Origin: Salipiger profundus
GTDB lineage: Bacteria; Pseudomonadota; Alphaproteobacteria; Rhodobacterales; Rhodobacteraceae
Length of the DNA: 64,000 nt
Reading direction: 5' to 3'
NCBI RefSeq assembly: GCF_001969385.1
Contig: NZ_CP014796.1
Coordinates: forward strand, 4,233,501-4,297,500
Shown here: in pieces, positions 51,106-60,348 of the stretch
How positions within the stretch are numbered: the first letter of the stretch is position 1
How the letters are laid out: each line of letters opens with the position of its first letter
Made by a program: the position numbers and the translations under genes
Notes under the pieces: generated by a model
Seen by the model: only the letters and a program-made list of their open reading frames with translations
Databases searched by the model: none
What the model was told of the DNA's origin: nothing

Positions 51106-53162
51106 CAAAGCGCAAGAACAAGAACCTGACCGGCAATGGCGGAGAAACACATCAGACGGCGGGCGACGACCTTGAAGTCATGACGACACAGGTCGGCATG
51201 CCGATCTCGGACGACCAGAATACATTGAAGATTGCCACGCGTGGGCCGCACCTGCTGGAAGACCAGGTCTTTCGCGAAAAGCTTTTTCATTTTGACCATG
51301 AACGCATTCCCGAGCGCGTCGTCCATGCCCGGGGCTATGGCGCGCACGGCACCTTCGAACTGACAGAGTCCCTGTCCGACCTCAGCCGCGCGGATATTTT
51401 CCAGCGGGTCGGCGAGAAGACAGACGTTTTCGTCCGGTTTTCGACCGTGGCGGGTAACAAGGGTTCGCCGGATCTGGCACGAGACGTCCGCGGCTTTGCC
51501 GTCAAGTTCTACACCAAGGAAGGAAACTGGGATCTGGTCGGCAACAACATCCCGGTGTTCTTCATCCAGGACGCAATCAAGTTTCCCGACCTGATTCATG
51601 CCGCCAAACAGGAACCCGATCGCGGCTTCCCGCAGGCACAAACCGCCCACGATAATTTTTGGGACTTCATCTCGCTAATGCCCGAAGCGATGCACATGGT
51701 GATGTGGATCATGTCGGATCGCACGATCCCGCGGTCATTCCGCTTCATGGAAGGGTTCGGGGTCCACACATTTCGGCTGGTCAATGCCAAGGGCAAATCG
51801 AGCTTCGTAAAGTTCCACTGGAAACCGAAACAGGGCATGCAGTCGGTGCTGTGGGACGAGGCCGTCAAGATCAATGGCGCCGATCCCGATTTCCATCGCC
51901 GCGACCTGTGGGATGCAATCCAGATGGGCAACTATCCCCAATGGGATTTGGGCGTCCAAGTGTTCGACGAGGATTTTGCCGACGCTTTTCCGTTCGATGT
52001 TTTGGATGCGACGAAACTCATTCCTGAAGAAGCCGTGCCGGTCAGAATTGTCGGCACGATGACCTTGAACAGGATGGTCGACAATTTCTTCGCCGAGACG
52101 GAACAGGTCGCGTTCCAGACCGGCAACATCGTGCCCGGCATCGATCATTCGAACGATCCTCTCCTTCAGGGCCGCAACTTTTCCTACCTCGACACGCAGT
52201 TGAAGCGGCTGGGAAGTCCGAACTTCAACCACATTCCGATCAATGCAGCAAAATGTCCGTTCGCGCATCTGCAGCAGGACGGCCATATGGCGATGTACAA
52301 CCCGGTCGGACGTGCCAACTACGAACCCAACAGTCATGGTTTGGGTCCGCGCGAAGACCCCGAGCGCGGCTTCCGTTCCTATGAGACTGAGGAAGCGGGT
52401 CCGAAGCAACGTGTACGGTCGGAAAGTTTCGCCGATCACTACAGCCAGGCGCGGCAATTCTATTTGAGCCAGACCGATATCGAACAGAGCCACATCGTCG
52501 ATGCGCTTGTCTTCGAGCTGTCGAAGGTCGACGCGGAGGCCATTCGGGCGCGGGTGGTGTCGCATCTTCGAAATATCGACGCGGATTTGGCCGAAGCGGT
52601 CGCGGACGATCTTGGGATGGAGAAGCTCCCCGAACCCGCGACCCCGGCGAAGAGCCCTATCGACACCGATCCGTCGCCCGCTCTCAGTATTCTCGCCAAC
52701 GCGCCTGAGAGCTTTGCGGGTCGAAAGCTGGGTGTGCTATTGACCGATGGGATCGATGCCAAGCTGTTCGACGCTCTGAAGGAAGCCGCCGAAGCGGCAG
52801 GCGCCATCGTCGAGGTGGTCGCCGAAAAAGTCGGTGGGGTTACATCCAATCGGCGGCGGAAAATCCCGGCGGACCAGAAACTCGATGGCGCACCATCGGT
52901 ACTCTACGATGCCGTGGCGATCATAGCCTCCAAAGAAGGCGCTGAGAAGCTGTCGGGAATGCATGTCGCCAAGACGTTCCTTGCGGATGCCCATGCGCAC
53001 ATGAAATTCATCGCGCTGTCGGCCGCGGCGCAGGAAGAATTCTGGAACGCGGCGGTGTATGCCGAACCCGATGAGGGTGTGCATATGATTGAAGGCGCCG
53101 ACGATGCAGGGAGTTTTCTTTCGGCCTGCGGCAAGCTGCGGTTCTGGGAGCGCGATGCATGA
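51102..53162 (+). CDS. katE: Large-subunit (HPII/KatE type) catalase
   Basis: A 686-residue clade 2 catalase. It has the catalytic histidine in [12 protein letters not shown], asparagine in [17 protein letters not shown], and the haem-ligand tyrosine region [18 protein letters not shown]. The extra C-terminal flavodoxin/GATase-like domain (about residues 535-686, [19 protein letters not shown]) is typical of HPII enzymes. It destroys hydrogen peroxide. It is embedded in the middle of a glycosyltransferase operon with 4-nt overlaps on both sides, which is unusual for catalases. Confidence 0.95.
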   Translation: MTKRKNKNLTGNGGETHQTAGDDLEVMTTQVGMPISDDQNTLKIATRGPHLLEDQVFREKLFHFDHERIPERVVHARGYGAHGTFELTESLSDLSRADIFQRVGEKTDVFVRFSTVAGNKGSPDLARDVRGFAVKFYTKEGNWDLVGNNIPVFFIQDAIKFPDLIHAAKQEPDRGFPQAQTAHDNFWDFISLMPEAMHMVMWIMSDRTIPRSFRFMEGFGVHTFRLVNAKGKSSFVKFHWKPKQGMQSVLWDEAVKINGADPDFHRRDLWDAIQMGNYPQWDLGVQVFDEDFADAFPFDVLDATKLIPEEAVPVRIVGTMTLNRMVDNFFAETEQVAFQTGNIVPGIDHSNDPLLQGRNFSYLDTQLKRLGSPNFNHIPINAAKCPFAHLQQDGHMAMYNPVGRANYEPNSHGLGPREDPERGFRSYETEEAGPKQRVRSESFADHYSQARQFYLSQTDIEQSHIVDALVFELSKVDAEAIRARVVSHLRNIDADLAEAVADDLGMEKLPEPATPAKSPIDTDPSPALSILANAPESFAGRKLGVLLTDGIDAKLFDALKEAAEAAGAIVEVVAEKVGGVTSNRRRKIPADQKLDGAPSVLYDAVAIIASKEGAEKLSGMHVAKTFLADAHAHMKFIALSAAAQEEFWNAAVYAEPDEGVHMIEGADDAGSFLSACGKLRFWERDA

Positions 53163-54199
53163 GGCAGCAGAACAGCGATTTGCCGCGCCAAGAGTTTGGG
53201 ACTGCTTCGGCGTGGGCCGTTGCTGTAACCATTCCCGCGCGCAACGAGGCAAAGCGGATCGTGCCTTGCCTCGAGGCCGCGGCCACAAGCCTCAAGGGAC
53301 GTGGTGGGATCGTCCTGGCGGTGAACAAATCGGCAGACGAGACGGTCGCGCGCGCTCGAGCATGGTTCGAAGCCTCCGGTGCGACCGGAATGATATTGAA
53401 TGAACAATCTCCACCGCCAGGCAGAGGCGTTGGGAGAGCTAGACGGCAGGCTGTCGCTGCCTGCGCGCACCGGCTTGTGCCGGGCGCCGTCATCATGACC
53501 ACTGACGCGGACAGCCGGGTCGCGGGAGACTGGGTCGATGCCAACCTCGCCGAGTTGACGCGCGCTGACCTTGTTTGCGGGGCCGTTCTGCCGGACGCGG
53601 AAGAATTCGCCAAGTTGCCAGCGACCATCGGGAGACGCGGAGTCCTCGAAGGGGAATATATGGCGTTGACACTGGCCGTTCGGCAGCGTCTCGATCCGGT
53701 GCCCCACGACCCAGAGCCGACCCATTTGAATGCGGCGGGCGCGAGCCTGGCCTTCACGACAGACGTCTATCGCGACATCGGCGGCATTTCGGATTTCGAG
53801 ACGGGTGAGGACAGAGCGTTTGTCTTGGCTGCCGAGAGACGGGGATGGCGCATCAGACATTCCGCCCGCGCGCACGTGATTACGACCTGCCGGCTCAACG
53901 GTCGGACATCTGGCGGTATGGCTGGCGCCTTGCGCGCGCGTATCACCGAGGCCGACCCCTTCGTCGACGAACTGCTGGAGCCGGCTGTCCAGACCATCCT
54001 CAGGGCACGGATGCAGGGCTCCATACGTCGGCGGTGCAATGACGGTCTGGAGTTCGGCGAAGCCCTCGCTCAAATGGAGGAAAGCACCGCGGAATTGGCG
54101 CGCAGTCGCCTGCGACTGTCTGACTTGCATAGGGAATTGCCGCTCCTTGCAGCCGCATTCGCTGAACTGGAGCCGGTGGCCGAAAGGAAATCGGCGTGA
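53159..54199 (+). CDS. Family 2 glycosyltransferase
   Basis: A 346-residue GT2-like protein. [21 protein letters not shown] is the N-terminal strand-loop, [20 protein letters not shown] the nucleotide-binding region, [20 protein letters not shown] the D-x-D, and [20 protein letters not shown] the catalytic-type acidic motif. It lacks membrane segments and ends in an extra helical region. Both ends overlap neighbouring genes by 4 nt. Confidence 0.86.
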   Translation: MRQQNSDLPRQEFGTASAWAVAVTIPARNEAKRIVPCLEAAATSLKGRGGIVLAVNKSADETVARARAWFEASGATGMILNEQSPPPGRGVGRARRQAVAACAHRLVPGAVIMTTDADSRVAGDWVDANLAELTRADLVCGAVLPDAEEFAKLPATIGRRGVLEGEYMALTLAVRQRLDPVPHDPEPTHLNAAGASLAFTTDVYRDIGGISDFETGEDRAFVLAAERRGWRIRHSARAHVITTCRLNGRTSGGMAGALRARITEADPFVDELLEPAVQTILRARMQGSIRRRCNDGLEFGEALAQMEESTAELARSRLRLSDLHRELPLLAAAFAELEPVAERKSA

Positions 54200-55284
54200 A
54201 TGGCGTTGCCGCAACTCCGACGTCAGAGATTGCGGAATCGGAGGCGCTGGCGCGGATCGCCGATCATGGCGCTGAAGCAGATGCAGGCGCTCGCGGACTC
54301 GCCGCCGATATCGAATTGCTCGCTTTGTCGGGTCTGCTGTCACGCTTGTCCGATCCGGACGTGCATCCGCGTGATCTCGTCACGCTTCTGCGACGAATAG
54401 GGCGCGCGAGCCTTTCGGTGGGCCGGTTGGCGGAAGGGCACATGAACGCCCTGCGTCTGATCTCTCTTTACGGCACCACGGATCAGCAGCAGCGGCATTG
54501 CTCATTGTCCAATAGCGGCGAGTTCTACGGTGTTTGGGGTGCTAACGCATCGCCGCCCGTGCGCCTGATTGACGAGAGGGGCGCCAGATGTCAGCTCTCG
54601 GGGACAAAACGCTTCGCCTCAGGTCTTGGCACCGTAAGCTACGCGGTCGTGACAGCAGAAACGCCGGATGGAACGGTGATGACCGTGGCAAGGGTGCTCC
54701 ACGACGGTCGCGCCGACAACAGCGGCTGGAACGTAACCGGAATGCGCGCAACGGCCTCCGGCACCTACGATTTTGAAGGCGTCGAGGCAGAAATTCTCGG
54801 CAAACCGGGAGATTATGAGCGCGAACCGCATTTCGAGGGTGGCGTCTGGCGATACGCGGCGCTGCATGTGGGCGGGTTGGAGGCATTGGCGGAAGCGGTC
54901 CGCAAATCGGTCGCGGGGTTCGGCGACAGCGCCACTCAGGCGCAGATGCACCGCGTAGCGCACATCGCGGGCCTTGCGCACAGCGCGCGCCTATTCGTCG
55001 AAGATGCGGCCATCCAGGTCGAAAAACCGGAAGCCCGCGATTTGGAAGTGGCGCTCAGCCTGGCTGCACGCGAATTTGTCGAGGGGGCTTGCCTCTCGGG
55101 CATTGCCATTACCGACCGCGCCCTAGGCACCCACTCATTTTCCACCGGCCAGACGGTGGAGCGTGTGAGGCGCGACCTCTCGTTTTTCCTTCGCCAGGCG
55201 GACCTCGACGGCAAGCTGCAGCGGGCCGGTCAATCACTCTGCCAGTCGGACTCGCCCGTCGGCGAAATTTGGCATAGTCGATGA
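54196..55284 (+). CDS. Acyl-CoA dehydrogenase-like flavoprotein
   Basis: A 362-residue protein of the acyl-CoA dehydrogenase fold: an all-alpha N-terminal part (RRIGRASLSVGRLAEGHMNALRLISLYG), a middle beta domain (EFYGVWGANASPPVRL, LSGTKRFASGLGTVSYAVV) and a C-terminal helical bundle (DSATQAQMHRVAHIAGLAHSARLFVEDAA). It is shorter and more diverged than beta-oxidation enzymes. I cannot see a clear catalytic glutamate, so it may oxidise an unusual substrate, or hydroxylate or N-oxygenate one as some family members do. GTG start, overlapping the previous stop. Confidence 0.75.
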   Translation: MNGVAATPTSEIAESEALARIADHGAEADAGARGLAADIELLALSGLLSRLSDPDVHPRDLVTLLRRIGRASLSVGRLAEGHMNALRLISLYGTTDQQQRHCSLSNSGEFYGVWGANASPPVRLIDERGARCQLSGTKRFASGLGTVSYAVVTAETPDGTVMTVARVLHDGRADNSGWNVTGMRATASGTYDFEGVEAEILGKPGDYEREPHFEGGVWRYAALHVGGLEALAEAVRKSVAGFGDSATQAQMHRVAHIAGLAHSARLFVEDAAIQVEKPEARDLEVALSLAAREFVEGACLSGIAITDRALGTHSFSTGQTVERVRRDLSFFLRQADLDGKLQRAGQSLCQSDSPVGEIWHSR

Positions 55285-56006
55285 TCACGCTCACCAAAAT
55301 CGCGAAGGAGGCTGAGATGGCTCCTGAGGCAACACTGCCCGAACTTGCGGGCTCCGGCGAAATCCTGGTGCTGGCACCACATCCGGATGACGAGTCGCTC
55401 GCCATGGGCGCTGCGTTATGCAAGGCCTCGGATGCAGGCCGGCGCGTGCATGTCGTCGTGGTTACTGACGGGACACGCTCGCATCCGAACTCGATCAGCC
55501 ATCCATCTCGCGTGCTGTCCGCGCTACGGCGCGACGAGGTCAGAGCCGCTGTCTCCATCCTTACGCGCGGAAGAACGGAACCGATCTGGCTCGGCTATCC
55601 GGACATGGCGGCGCCGGAAAGCGAAGACGAATTCTGTGAAATTGCTCGACGCCTAGAACCGCAACTGGAAAATGTGTCGGCGATTTGGACGACATGGGAT
55701 GGCGACCCGCACCCGGATCACCAACGGGTATGGCGCCTGGCAAGATATCTGGCGACCGGAAAAGAGGGGGTGCACATGTTCGGCTGCCCGCTCTGGGGTC
55801 GCGTACAGGAGCCGGTGCCGCATGCTGGTTCTGACGGACTGCGACGCTTGCAGGTGAAAGGATACCACACGAGGAAATCGCAGGCTGTCGCCGCCCACAA
55901 ATCGCAGATGACAAAGCTCATTGGCGATGACCCCGAGGGATTTACGATGCCACCAGAACTGGCCGCCTATTTCGTGTCGTCCGATGAGCTGTTTATCCCG
56001 GCATGA
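55281..56006 (+). CDS. PIG-L family N-acetyl-sugar deacetylase
   Basis: A 241-residue LmbE/PIG-L protein. The zinc motif HPDDESLAMGAALCKASDAGRRV holds the H-x-D-D residues, and the third zinc ligand is expected in DGDPHPDHQRVWRLARYL. The family removes N-acetyl groups from GlcNAc-containing lipids or thiols (GlcNAc-PI, mycothiol and bacillithiol precursors). In this operon it probably deacetylates the product of the glycosyltransferases. The start may be ATG 55281 or ATG 55317. It overlaps both neighbours. Confidence 0.9.
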   Translation: MITLTKIAKEAEMAPEATLPELAGSGEILVLAPHPDDESLAMGAALCKASDAGRRVHVVVVTDGTRSHPNSISHPSRVLSALRRDEVRAAVSILTRGRTEPIWLGYPDMAAPESEDEFCEIARRLEPQLENVSAIWTTWDGDPHPDHQRVWRLARYLATGKEGVHMFGCPLWGRVQEPVPHAGSDGLRRLQVKGYHTRKSQAVAAHKSQMTKLIGDDPEGFTMPPELAAYFVSSDELFIPA

Positions 56007-56605
56007 CTCGCGACGCTGCCTCATTCGAGCAACTCTATCGCGACCTGGTCGATCCCTGGGATTATGAGACGAGCGCATACGAGGCCGACAAATATCAGCG
56101 GTCTCTCCAATTGCTGCCCCGGTCTCGCTATGGCCGCGGCTTGGAGGTTGGATGCTCGATCGGCGTAATGAGCACTAGCATCGCACGGAGGTGCGATTGC
56201 CTGCTCGGGATTGATTTCGCACCCACGGCAATTAACCGCGCCAAGGCACGGGAGGTTGAGAACGCGCGGTTTGAAGTCGCTTCTGTGCCGGAAGGTTGGC
56301 CTCCCGGTTCTTGGGACCTGATCGTTCTATCGGAGGTCCTCTACTATCTCGAACCGGACGCACTGAACCGGACGATCGAGTGTGTCGGTCGAGGATTGGC
56401 TCCGGATGGAGACTGCCTCATTGTCAGTTACACCGGACCGACAGAGACGTTACTGACCTCGGAGGAAGCCGGCGACCGTCTCCTCGAGACCGTCAAGCGT
56501 GACCGTGAACACCACGAAATCTTCAGCACGTCTGGGCCCTCATGGGTCGCGACGGTCTTCTCCTCGCGTCATAGCAAGTCGTCCGAAGTCGTGGGGGGTA
56601 TATAA
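56003..56605 (+). CDS. NodS-like SAM-dependent methyltransferase
   Basis: A 200-residue class I methyltransferase. The N-terminal block FEQLYRDLVDPWDYETSAYEADKYQRSL and motif I GLEVGCSIGVMSTSIARRC match the NodS family, whose founder N-methylates the deacetylated sugar of Nod factors. Motif II/III is in DLIVLSEVLYYLEPDAL. It is directly coupled to the PIG-L deacetylase, so deacetylation followed by N-methylation of an amino sugar is a reasonable inference. Its end overlaps the convergent Crp/Fnr gene by 37 nt. Confidence 0.87.
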   Translation: MTRDAASFEQLYRDLVDPWDYETSAYEADKYQRSLQLLPRSRYGRGLEVGCSIGVMSTSIARRCDCLLGIDFAPTAINRAKAREVENARFEVASVPEGWPPGSWDLIVLSEVLYYLEPDALNRTIECVGRGLAPDGDCLIVSYTGPTETLLTSEEAGDRLLETVKRDREHHEIFSTSGPSWVATVFSSRHSKSSEVVGGI

Positions 56606-57330
56606 AGATAGCCGCGATGGTAGCCGGAGATGCGCCGCAATCCCGCCCTGTCGTGAATTTCTGCGTAGCCTTCACGGATCGTGCAGAGTTTGGCATCACG
56701 AAGTTCCTTAATGACACGGCTGACATGCATGGTGGACAGACCAGTGACTTCCGCGAGATCCGTCTGAACCACACCGATCGGCACTCTGCCATCTTCGACC
56801 CTTCCGCACATCTGCATCCGAAGGTCCATCTCACAGACAAAATCCGCCACCGCCGCCAGCGCCCGAAGCAAACCGGTGCGATAGGTCCAATGCCTGTGAA
56901 TGGCAGCATCGACCATCGTCAGCCGCCACAGCGACCGAGCGTGATCGGGACTCCCTGCGATAATTTCCTTGAGCGCGTCATGGGGGAAAAGTGCCAGCCG
57001 AGTCGCTGTCAGGCTGCGTACGTCGTGGTCGAGGCGCTGAAGCGGAAATGCGTGCAGATCGACGAAATCGCCTGGCACCTGGAGAGCAACCACGAGCCTT
57101 TTGTCGGTAGCGATCTTGTTCCCGGCGATATAGCGCACCATGAGTCCATCGAGAAGCAAAGCGCTGTGCGTGATGAGCTCACCTGCTCTTGAAAGAACTT
57201 CGCGAGGCCCGAGAATCTTGATTTCACTACAGGCAGCTTCAAGCTTCAACCACAGTTCCTCCGACAGCTGCTGCCCGACCATCCCCGTATGTGCGGTCTC
57301 GTCGATCATCCTGGCCTGTTTTTCAGTCAT
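56569..57330 (-). CDS. Crp/Fnr family regulator
   Basis: A 253-residue regulator. The cyclic-nucleotide-binding-like jelly roll (VALQVPGDFVDLHAFPLQRLDHDVRSLTATRLALFPHDAL) is followed by a HTH_Crp domain with VQTDLAEVTGLSTMHVSRVIKELRDA. It has no Fnr-type N-terminal cysteine cluster, so it is not an iron-sulfur oxygen sensor of that kind. It is of the FixK/FnrN-unlike subgroup common near alphaproteobacterial stress genes. It is convergent with the NodS-like gene. Confidence 0.88.
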   Translation of the reverse strand: MTEKQARMIDETAHTGMVGQQLSEELWLKLEAACSEIKILGPREVLSRAGELITHSALLLDGLMVRYIAGNKIATDKRLVVALQVPGDFVDLHAFPLQRLDHDVRSLTATRLALFPHDALKEIIAGSPDHARSLWRLTMVDAAIHRHWTYRTGLLRALAAVADFVCEMDLRMQMCGRVEDGRVPIGVVQTDLAEVTGLSTMHVSRVIKELRDAKLCTIREGYAEIHDRAGLRRISGYHRGYLYIPPTTSDDLL

Positions 57331-57452
57331 CTTGTTCTAAAGTTTCATAGTTTGGAGAGCCTCGTCACTCCGAGAGGGCCAACTGCCGTCAATTAAAGAA
57401 TTATTGGGCGCGCTCGCGGATCGACCGGAAACCCCGTTTACAAGTTTACTTC

Positions 57453-57848
57453 TCAAGCTTCGAGAGGCAACGCGAACGATCGCTGCCGAGTTGCATCACC
57501 GCGTGCATGGACCACTCGGTTGAACCCACCCTGGCGTGGACCGCCGGTACGGTCGCCGAAGCCGGGGCCGGGGTCGTAGCGGCGGCCAGCATCCTGTCCG
57601 GCATAGTGATGGTAGTACTGACGTGCAGGGCGTTCCTGGCCGCTGGCGTCAATCTCTCCTACATCGAAGCGACGGCGCTTGTCGCGATTGCCAAGCAGAT
57701 CGTAAGCCGCCGAGACGGCCATGAAGCGCTCCTGCTTCACAGCGTCATCGGGATGCAACTCCTTCGCGAGTTTACGATAAGCCTTCTTGATCTCGGCCTG
57801 GGGTGCGCTCTTTGGCACACCTAGGACTATGTATGGGTCGATACTCAT
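57453..57848 (-). CDS. J-domain (DnaJ-like) protein, possibly truncated
   Basis: A 131-residue protein. The N-terminal J-domain is DPYIVLGVPKSAPQAEIKKAYRKLAKELHPDD with the HPD tripeptide, then FMAVSAAYDLLGNRDKRRRFDVGEIDASGQERP. Compared with the usual J-domain, the loop after HPD lacks about six residues. The last ~45 residues (GGPRQGGFNRVVHARGDATRQ) are not like the G/F-rich or C-terminal domains of CbpA proteins and may be frameshifted. It could recruit DnaK to stress substrates if functional. It lies downstream of the htrA gene on the same strand. Confidence 0.7.
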   Translation of the reverse strand: MSIDPYIVLGVPKSAPQAEIKKAYRKLAKELHPDDAVKQERFMAVSAAYDLLGNRDKRRRFDVGEIDASGQERPARQYYHHYAGQDAGRRYDPGPGFGDRTGGPRQGGFNRVVHARGDATRQRSFALPLEA

Positions 57849-57978
57849 TTTGTTTCGCTTTCAATCACCTGGCCATGTCGCAACACAAGCTAGGCGGGTG
57901 ATTGCCAAAAGGCCTGTGGCATCGCCAGAGAGCCAAGTTCAGCGACCCGGGCGCGCCAAGGAAATCCAGATCGACGGG

Positions 57979-59358
57979 TCATGATCTGAGCACAATCAAC
58001 AGGGTCCGACCATCACGCCAGACGGTCAGCGCCACCGCGTTTGGCGCGTCCGCGAGTACGCGGTCGATGTCGCGAATAGACCCAACCGTTTGACGATTGA
58101 CCGCCGTGATGACGTCCCCTGCTTCCAGACCGGCCTGCGCGGCACGGCTTCCCGGCGCAATCTCCGAGACGACAACGCCGTCTGCGTCGCCCCAGGCCGG
58201 ATGGTGACGATCGAGCGGCGCGAGGTGAACTCCCGCCAACGCATCAGACGTGCCACGATCGCGCTCTGCCAAGCGGGGGCCTCCACCATCTGCGAGTGCC
58301 ACCTGCGTCACCAGGCGGTCGCCATCTCGAACATAGGTGATTTCGACCTCATCGCCGGGTCGGTGCAAGCCGATCCTCTGGCGCAAATCAGCGGATCCGT
58401 CGACACCCTCGCCGTCAACCGCGACGATGACGTCTCCGGGGATAAGACCTGCGTCGTCCGCAGGTGTCCCCGGCTCGACCGAGCTAACGATGGCGCCTGC
58501 CTCGGCGTCGGCACCAAGCGCTTCAGCCAGATCAGGCGTTAGGTCTTGGATCATCACGCCAAGCCGACCGCGCTGGACTTCGCCGAACTCGACCAGCTGA
58601 TCCATGACGGCCAGTGCCATATTGATGGGCACTGCAAAGCCGATCCCGACATTGCCTCCGCCATTAGGCGCGATAATGGCCGTGTTGATACCAACGAGAT
58701 TTCCATCGAGGGTGATCAGCGCTCCGCCGGAGTTTCCCGGGTTGATCGAGGCGTCGGTCTGGATGAAGTCTTCATAGCCTTCGGGATTGATCCCCGACCG
58801 TCCAAGCGCAGAGACGATGCCGCTTGTCACGGTCTGGCCAAGACCGAAAGGATTACCGATCGCCACAACGAAATCCCCCACGAGAAGGGTTTCGGAATCG
58901 CCGAGTGGGACTTCTGTCAAGTTATTCGCGTCGATCCTTAATACAGCGATATCTGTGGCCGGATCACGGCCGATCAACTCGGCTTCGATGGTCCGGTTAT
59001 CGCGCAGTGTGACGCGGATCTCATCTCCGTTTTCGACGACGTGGTTGTTCGTCAGGATGTATCCCTCACCTGCATCGACGATCACGCCGGAGCCGGCGCT
59101 CATTTGCCGCTGCGGTGGCAGTTGCTCGAGCGGCGGCAGGAAGGGCTGGAAGTACGGATCGCGAAAAAGCGGCGTCATCTGGGCGGGTCGCTCAGAGACA
59201 ACCGCGATGTTGACGACGGCGTCGTCCACGGCGTCTATCAGCGGCGCGATGGTCGGGATGCCGCGTTCATCAGGCTCAACCGCTGCGATTTGCGCAACCG
59301 CCGGCCGCGCGACAACACAAATCGAAAGGACGAAAAGAAAAGTCAGACGGCTCAGCAT
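57979..59358 (-). CDS. Periplasmic HtrA/DegP-like serine protease with two PDZ domains
   Basis: A 459-residue protease-chaperone. Signal peptide MLSRLTFLFVLSICVVARPAVA. The trypsin-like domain carries the triad His in TNNHVVENGDEIRV, Asp in DPATDIAVLRID and Ser in INPGNSGGALITLDG. Two PDZ domains follow (about residues 265-360 and 375-459). It degrades misfolded envelope proteins. The start follows AAAGGAG, and the ATG overlaps the end of the hsp20 gene upstream, so they are cotranscribed. Confidence 0.93.
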   Translation of the reverse strand: MLSRLTFLFVLSICVVARPAVAQIAAVEPDERGIPTIAPLIDAVDDAVVNIAVVSERPAQMTPLFRDPYFQPFLPPLEQLPPQRQMSAGSGVIVDAGEGYILTNNHVVENGDEIRVTLRDNRTIEAELIGRDPATDIAVLRIDANNLTEVPLGDSETLLVGDFVVAIGNPFGLGQTVTSGIVSALGRSGINPEGYEDFIQTDASINPGNSGGALITLDGNLVGINTAIIAPNGGGNVGIGFAVPINMALAVMDQLVEFGEVQRGRLGVMIQDLTPDLAEALGADAEAGAIVSSVEPGTPADDAGLIPGDVIVAVDGEGVDGSADLRQRIGLHRPGDEVEITYVRDGDRLVTQVALADGGGPRLAERDRGTSDALAGVHLAPLDRHHPAWGDADGVVVSEIAPGSRAAQAGLEAGDVITAVNRQTVGSIRDIDRVLADAPNAVALTVWRDGRTLLIVLRS

Positions 59359-59693
59359 GGTTCATCTCCTTTGCAACAGGGCAGCCGGATCCCGCAGGTG
59401 AATTTCCCAAAACGGCGTTCATTGCGATGCCAGCGCGCGGTGTCCGGCACCTCCGGCCCCTCGCGCTCGCCCGAGATCGTTAGAACGTTGTCCTTGACCG
59501 AAATATCGATGTCGGACGGGTCGATACCTGGGAGTGCCGCCGTTACAGCAACGGCATCGTCGCCTTGACAGACATTCACCCCTGGAAAGACGGATTGATC
59601 AGAGTTCGTCGGGATAAACCGGTTCACGTCGCGCAGCATAGAACGCATCATCCCAAAGGGATCGCTGCGACGTGTGTAGGTGGGGTAGTACAT
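59352..59693 (-). CDS. Hsp20 small heat-shock protein, C-terminally truncated
   Basis: A 113-residue Hsp20. It has an N-terminal arm (DPFGMMRSMLRDVNRFIP) and the first part of the alpha-crystallin domain (VTAALPGIDPSDIDISVKDNVLTISGERE, then HRNERRFGKF). Normal members continue for another ~40 residues with the rest of the domain and the I-x-I tail. Here the sequence ends TCGIRLPCCKGDEPC, which reads through the htrA ribosome binding site. A deletion seems to have removed the 3' end. GGAGGCG precedes the start. Oligomerisation is probably lost. Confidence 0.8.
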   Translation of the reverse strand: MYYPTYTRRSDPFGMMRSMLRDVNRFIPTNSDQSVFPGVNVCQGDDAVAVTAALPGIDPSDIDISVKDNVLTISGEREGPEVPDTARWHRNERRFGKFTCGIRLPCCKGDEPC

Positions 59694-59991
59694 TTCTCGC
59701 CTCCACATTTCGCCAATTCAAACGTGCGACAAACTTAGCATGTATTTGAGGCGCCCGAGGAGGTCGGACATGTCTAAAGGTTCGCCGATCAAGCGGCGTT
59801 CGATGTCATTCGGGTTTCCGTTCCGCTCCCAAAATGCGGAGTGGACGGTGGCCTGCTGTCAGAGCCGAACCTTTATGCGTATCCTTGAAACCCCATCTGG
59901 GCGTCTCACTGCTGATGATGAGAGGTCAACCCTGTTTTTCAAGAATGCATTTGTACATTTTTTTATCGACGTGAAACCCATCTAGCAGGAC
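59694..59991. other. Intergenic between hsp20 and insertion-sequence remnants
   Basis: About 300 bases. The promoter of the hsp20-htrA operon must lie here, just beyond 59694. I see no confident heat-shock promoter. Short open frames are unsupported. Confidence 0.45.
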
Positions 59992-60085
59992 TCATAGCCA
60001 GTAGATGACCGTAGCTGCTAGAGCGATGGCCGATAGGAAGACCTTGGGGCACCGGTCGTAGCGCGCGGCGAATAACGACCTGCTG
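59992..60085 (-). pseudogene. IS5-family transposase, C-terminal remnant
   Basis: The minus strand encodes only the last ~28 residues of an IS5-type (IS427-like) transposase: LFAARYDRCPKVFLSAIALAATVIYWL, then a stop. The upstream sequence is replaced by the IS3-family remnant. Confidence 0.75.
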
Positions 60086-60112
60086 CTGAAATCGATGGGT
60101 AATCCCCCATTT

Positions 60113-60278
60113 TCACGGGGGCTGGGTCGTAGAATTTGCGCGGCCATTCTCAGTTTCTGGGCAGGTGTCATCCCGCCGTTGCCAATGTTCGGGCGATCAT
60201 TGTTGTAGGACCAGAGCCATTCGGTGGCAATCTGCTGCACCTCGTCGATGGTTTCGAAGATATGGAGGTCCAGCAATT
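60113..60278 (-). pseudogene. IS3-family transposase OrfB, C-terminal part
   Basis: It encodes LDLHIFETIDEVQQIATEWL and WSYNNDRPNIGNGGMTPAQK, the typical end of an IS3-family integrase-core transposase. Its N-terminal continuation (HAYIERYNRTVRHEW) lies at 61823-61880; the two were separated by the IS1595-type element. Joining them restores RHEWLDLHIFE. Confidence 0.85.
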
Positions 60279-60348
60279 CGGTCTTAGGTAGCAGATGCAC
60301 CAAGTTGCCGGATGGACCGGAACGGCGGCGTAGAGTGCAATCGGGGAC

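Noticed and set aside
47278..59800. EcfG-type general stress promoters (GGAAC-N16/17-GTT) before stress genes
   Set aside because: Looked for upstream of the GT operon, hsp20, Crp and kinase genes; no match with proper spacing seen by eye, so not claimed.
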